Positions 60,670 through 64,000 of a stretch of 64,000 nucleotides of DNA are shown one piece after another (within the stretch, counting starts at the first letter, position 1; the number at the start of each line of letters is the position of its first letter). Both the position numbers and the translations under genes were made by a program. Below the pieces are notes generated by a model. It had not been told where the DNA came from. It worked only from the letters and a program-made list of their open reading frames with translations, and ran no database searches. The stretch lies in NCBI RefSeq assembly GCF_036785885.1, contig NC_092329.1, forward strand, positions 2,046,001-2,110,000, read 5' to 3'. Origin of the DNA: Coffea arabica. Taxonomy: Eukaryota > Streptophyta > Magnoliopsida > Gentianales > Rubiaceae.

Positions 60670-63146
60670 TCATTTGTCCATCCATATCACACAGCGGAGG
60701 CTCTTCCCTTGAAGCAGTAACTCGAAAGCTCTGTTAATCTCTTCAAAATTCACCTCATGCGTCACGAACTTGTCCAATTCCAGCTCCTGAATGCGTCATG
60801 GATGCCAGGAAGACAGAGTAAGTGTGTCTTTTTAGGTGATAATACCAAAGACTCAATTCACTCAAAAACTAAATTCCACAGGACATGCAAATCTTTGCAT
60901 TATGATCATGCCCAGCCCATACATCCAAACCAGGAAAGCTATACCTTGTCCAAGTACTTTTTAATGAGCATGGGAACATCTGTCTTGGGTTTAAGGCCTC
61001 CATACAACGATCCCACGAGGGTTTTTCCCATGTGAAGAACCTCAAAGGAGCTGAAAGTCAGCTGCGACCCAGGGCTGTCCACTCCTACTACAACAGTCTT
61101 TCCCCACCCCTGAGATTAAGTTCAAAAAGATAAGATAAGACCATTTTGTTTACCAGATACGGCAAGACAACGTTAAGAACTTTCAGAGTCTTAAATCAGG
61201 CACTAATTGTTAATCTGCATATTAAGGCACAAGTGAATTGGAAGACAGGCACGTAATGAAAATGATAGAGATAGGTGATTCAGGGGCTACATGCTTAAGC
61301 CGGTGCCAGATTCTTAGGTTTAATAGCCTAACTGTAAGTAATCTCATCACTTAAATAAGAAATCTTCAAGGATTTGATAGCAAACTTAGCAGATGTCCTA
61401 CATGCCATGAATCACTTTTTCTGCGTGAATTCTTTTTTTTATTTCATTTTCTCTTCCCCAAGAAGAAGAGGGGGGGATGAAACATATGAACCTTTCGGCA
61501 GCAGGCATATGCTTCATGCACCAGTGATGCCAAGCCAACACATTCGAAGCAATAGTCTGCTCCTCCATCAGTCATATCCGTGATCACCTGCTCCATGTCA
61601 ATAAGAAAGAGGTAACAAAGATAAGAAACTCGAAGCAAACACCATACATTGGCTTCCAACCACAGAAACAAGCTCCACATGCACGTTGACTACACAATAG
61701 TTGGTTGGACAGGATCCTAAGTTGATAAAAAAAATGGATTCAAGCCATTGCATTGACATGTAATACTCGCTTTCATTATTTGTCAACTGCAGCCTTAATG
61801 AGCATGGTTTCCATATTTTATGACAGTACGAGCGTAGGAGACTGTAAGCAAATCAGCCACAAACTAAATAAGTCTCAAGAATGGATTGCACTGAATCAAA
61901 TTCATCAACCAGTCCATAGATTAAGCATACAACCTGGCTTATGGACTTATTCCCACAGCTTCTAGAGTCCACAAAGTCAGTGAGTCCAAACTTTTTCCCT
62001 GTGACGAATGAGACATAACTCAGTTAAATGCGGTGAAATTTGAACCTTGAGGAAGACCAAATATTTGAACATTGCCTTGATGGATGGTATATCAACTAAT
62101 CATGCAACGTTTATAACTAATGAAATTACACCAATAAAGAAAAGGCGGAAACTGAAACAATTATACTTGCCTATTTCATGTTTGTCAGGGTTGATATCCA
62201 CACCAATGATTCTTTTAGCACCAGCGATCCGTGCACCTTCTGCAACCTAATAACAGCCAATCTGATCATTATGCTCTTGAAAAAAGCCGACTGATATTCA
62301 TGTGACAAGGACAAGGAAGAGTGCTCTTATTTTCATGATCATGAGATCGTACCGCCAATCCAATAGCTCCCAAGCCAAAGATAGCAACTGTTGATCCCGA
62401 TTCCACATTCGCTGTTCTCAAGGCAGCACCAACTCCTGATCGTTCAAGTTATATCAATTAGTGAATTCAATTGTTTCAAATAGAAAATTTACGAATCTGA
62501 GCCATGATAAAACAGCAAAGGACCATAAGAGTAGAAATCCAAAAAGCTGTATTGACAAAGTCTTGTTCACCACAGATAACTGGATTCCAGTTAATGATTG
62601 TGATAAATAAAGCACAAGCTAGAGAATTGCAAGAATCAGCCAAGGAGGCCTTGGCCCAACTGGTTAAGGTTCAGACCCCTAGAATTAGAGATCCTAGGTT
62701 GAAATCCCTCCTTTCCTCTCTTAGCTTCTTAAATTCCACCTCTCCCTTGCTAGAAAATTTAACACCCCCCCCCCCCCACACACACACACATACACACAAA
62801 ATTGCAAGAATCACTGTTACCAGTTGACACTCCACAGCTTAGAAGGCATGCTCTGTTTGGCGGAATTGCAGGATCAATTTTTGTTACACTTGCAACATCC
62901 ACCACAGTGTACTCACTGAAGCTTGATGTATAAATAAAATGGAACAAAGTCTCTCCTTTGAGATCAGTGAATCTGCTTGTACCGTCTCTAGGCATCATTG
63001 AAGCAACATGAAATGGGAATTTTGAACAAAGGTTGCTCTTGTTGGATTGACAGTCCGTGCACTCTGCACAGTCAGGCAAGAATATAGGAAGAACTGTATC
63101 TCCCGGGGCCAGCTCATGAACATCCTCCGCAACACTTTCCACAACC
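60670..63146 (-). CDS. Alcohol dehydrogenase-like protein, 3' part
   Basis: Seven exons (63146-62821, 62435-62353, 62246-62171, 61998-61934, 61587-61492, 61109-60945, 60786-60670) encode the last 308 residues; about 80 N-terminal residues, including the first catalytic zinc ligands, must lie beyond 64000. Visible features of zinc-dependent medium-chain ADH are: the structural zinc loop CAECTDCQSNKSNLC, the catalytic Cys in ACLLSCGVSTG, the NAD-binding turn IFGLGAIGLA with the acidic residue of IIGVDINPDK, GGADYCFECVGLASL, and the end NRAFELLLQGKSLRCVIWMDK. Wording such as MPRDGTSRFTDLKGE fits the plant ADH-like group, not classical ADH1. The intron after 62171 starts with GC instead of GT. 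A SINE lies a few bases inside the intron after 62821. The substrate cannot be told from sequence. Confidence 0.9.
62639..62799 (+). mobile_element. tRNA-derived SINE in an ADH-like intron
   Basis: The body holds an A box (TGGCCCAACTGG, 62652-62663) and a B box (GGTTGAAATCC, 62697-62707) at tRNA-like spacing, followed by an unrelated segment and a poly-C and (CA)n tail. A perfect 14-bp duplication AATTGCAAGAATCA flanks it (62625-62638 and 62800-62813). The element lies antisense to the gene, with its tail only about six bases from the 5' splice site of the ADH-like exon ending at 62821. Confidence 0.88.
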
Positions 63147-64000
63147 CTTGAGTGCAAAGCATCAAAGCAATAGGAAAAGGAATCAGTGATTCATGTGGCT
63201 ATTGAAGTTAAATACCGACAGCAGAAGGATGCGTCTCACCATGCACAACAACTTATGGCAAAACGGTTACTAGCGACAGCATGAGAAAAGATAAGCAGAA
63301 ATACTACTATTTCTTTACAGCAAGTGGTAGTACAGAAACACTATTAAAACCACCTCTGAGCGAGGAAGCCAAAATAAGAATAGCAGTGTTAGAAGACTGA
63401 GATGGTATCACTTAAAGACCATCAAAGGCGAGCTTCTGCTTATAAAGATGCATTAGGACTTCCATCACTTCAGTTTTTACTTATAAATATTTTAAAAAAA
63501 ATTAAAGAAGAGCGGCGTGTCATGCCACTAATGGGAGAAATAGTGCCAAACTTGTTATTAAACATAATTCAGGATACGAAGAAGCACCATGAGCTAGTGA
63601 TGCCTGGAGGAATCCTTCTGAAATTCTAAATGACAGTGTTGAGGTAACCCAGGAACCTCAATTTTGATTTTAATAAATAATCCATCCGCCAAAAAGGAAA
63701 AAAAAAATGCATCATCTTTTCTTGCACTCATGTAGTGCAGCGACCTGCTCTCTTTTTGTTTTTCTTCTGCTGAATGGCATCGGAAATGATTTACTTTGCA
63801 GACAGAATAAGGCCGGCAGTTAATCTTAAGATCCCAAATCCACACAGCAGAGGGAGAGGGTGTAAAAGGACCAGAACAAGATCATATTCCAACCATTCCT
63901 TGAGCATGTGCCAGCAAAATATCACGTCTTTGCAATGGACACGTCCAAAAACACGTAAAAAGGAATAATTTCCGTGAAATTCTCGAAAGAAAAAGAGCTG
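63147..64000 (-). other. ADH-like intron reaching the window edge
   Basis: The two upstream ADH exons expected before 63146 (zinc-ligand and GHE motifs) are not found in this stretch, so it is taken as intron. A 75-codon plus-strand frame at 63402-63629 has no recognisable domain and is not called as a gene. Confidence 0.5.

Noticed and set aside
62652-62707. Possible tRNA gene from A and B boxes
   Set aside because: The B box deviates from consensus, there is no acceptor-stem pairing, and a 14-bp duplication with a repeat tail shows it is a SINE.
63402-63629. 75-codon plus-strand frame in the ADH-like intron
   Set aside because: No recognisable domain or flanking gene structure; its length is within chance for AT-rich intron sequence.

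Overview
This is plant nuclear DNA, most likely from a eudicot. Genes carry many short GT-AG introns with TA-rich intergenic space, the proteins are plant-specific (chloroplast PPR, DUF760, EARLY STARVATION1-type tryptophan-rich protein, plant O-fucosyltransferase), and the intergenic DNA is full of small DNA transposons. I could not place the species. All gene models below were built by hand from reading frames, splice sites and phase; every host and transposase model except the DUF7796-like gene adds up to an uninterrupted frame.

Layout. 579-4688 (-) is a CRP1-type PPR protein, divergent from 5983-12754 (+) TSR1, a 40S ribosome biogenesis factor; a 975-bp Mutator-type element fills most of the space between them. 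13681-17918 (-) is a chloroplast DUF760 protein, convergent with TSR1. 17919-26241 is an 8-kb transposon-rich gap holding a Stowaway MITE and two non-autonomous hAT elements placed end to end. 26242-30639 (+) is an O-fucosyltransferase-family protein, 32705-38072 (+) an EIPR1/TSSC1-like WD40 protein, and 42312-48040 (+) an ESV1-type starch protein. 48041-51668 is AT-rich with a palindromic nested MITE. 51669-60210 (+) is a type II membrane DUF7796-like protein in two exons; its second exon has a frameshift and its intron houses a complete 5.6-kb Mutator-like element (MULE). 60670-63146 (-) is the 3' part of an alcohol dehydrogenase-like gene whose first exons lie beyond the window; a tRNA-derived SINE sits just inside one of its introns.

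The host genes do not form a pathway. They are a mix of chloroplast gene expression (CRP1), ribosome assembly (TSR1), endosomal trafficking (EIPR1), starch metabolism (ESV1) and glycan-related genes. From memory, TSR1 and ESV1 are direct neighbours in Arabidopsis (At1g42440 and At1g42430), so part of the order may be conserved with other genes interposed.

The most interesting object is the MULE at 52303-57890. It has 83-bp terminal inverted repeats (81/83 identical), a matching 9-bp target duplication, an apparently intact four-exon 938-residue transposase with all DDE, SWIM and CCHC signatures, and a second gene facing the transposase that encodes a GRF zinc finger joined to a C-terminal membrane segment.
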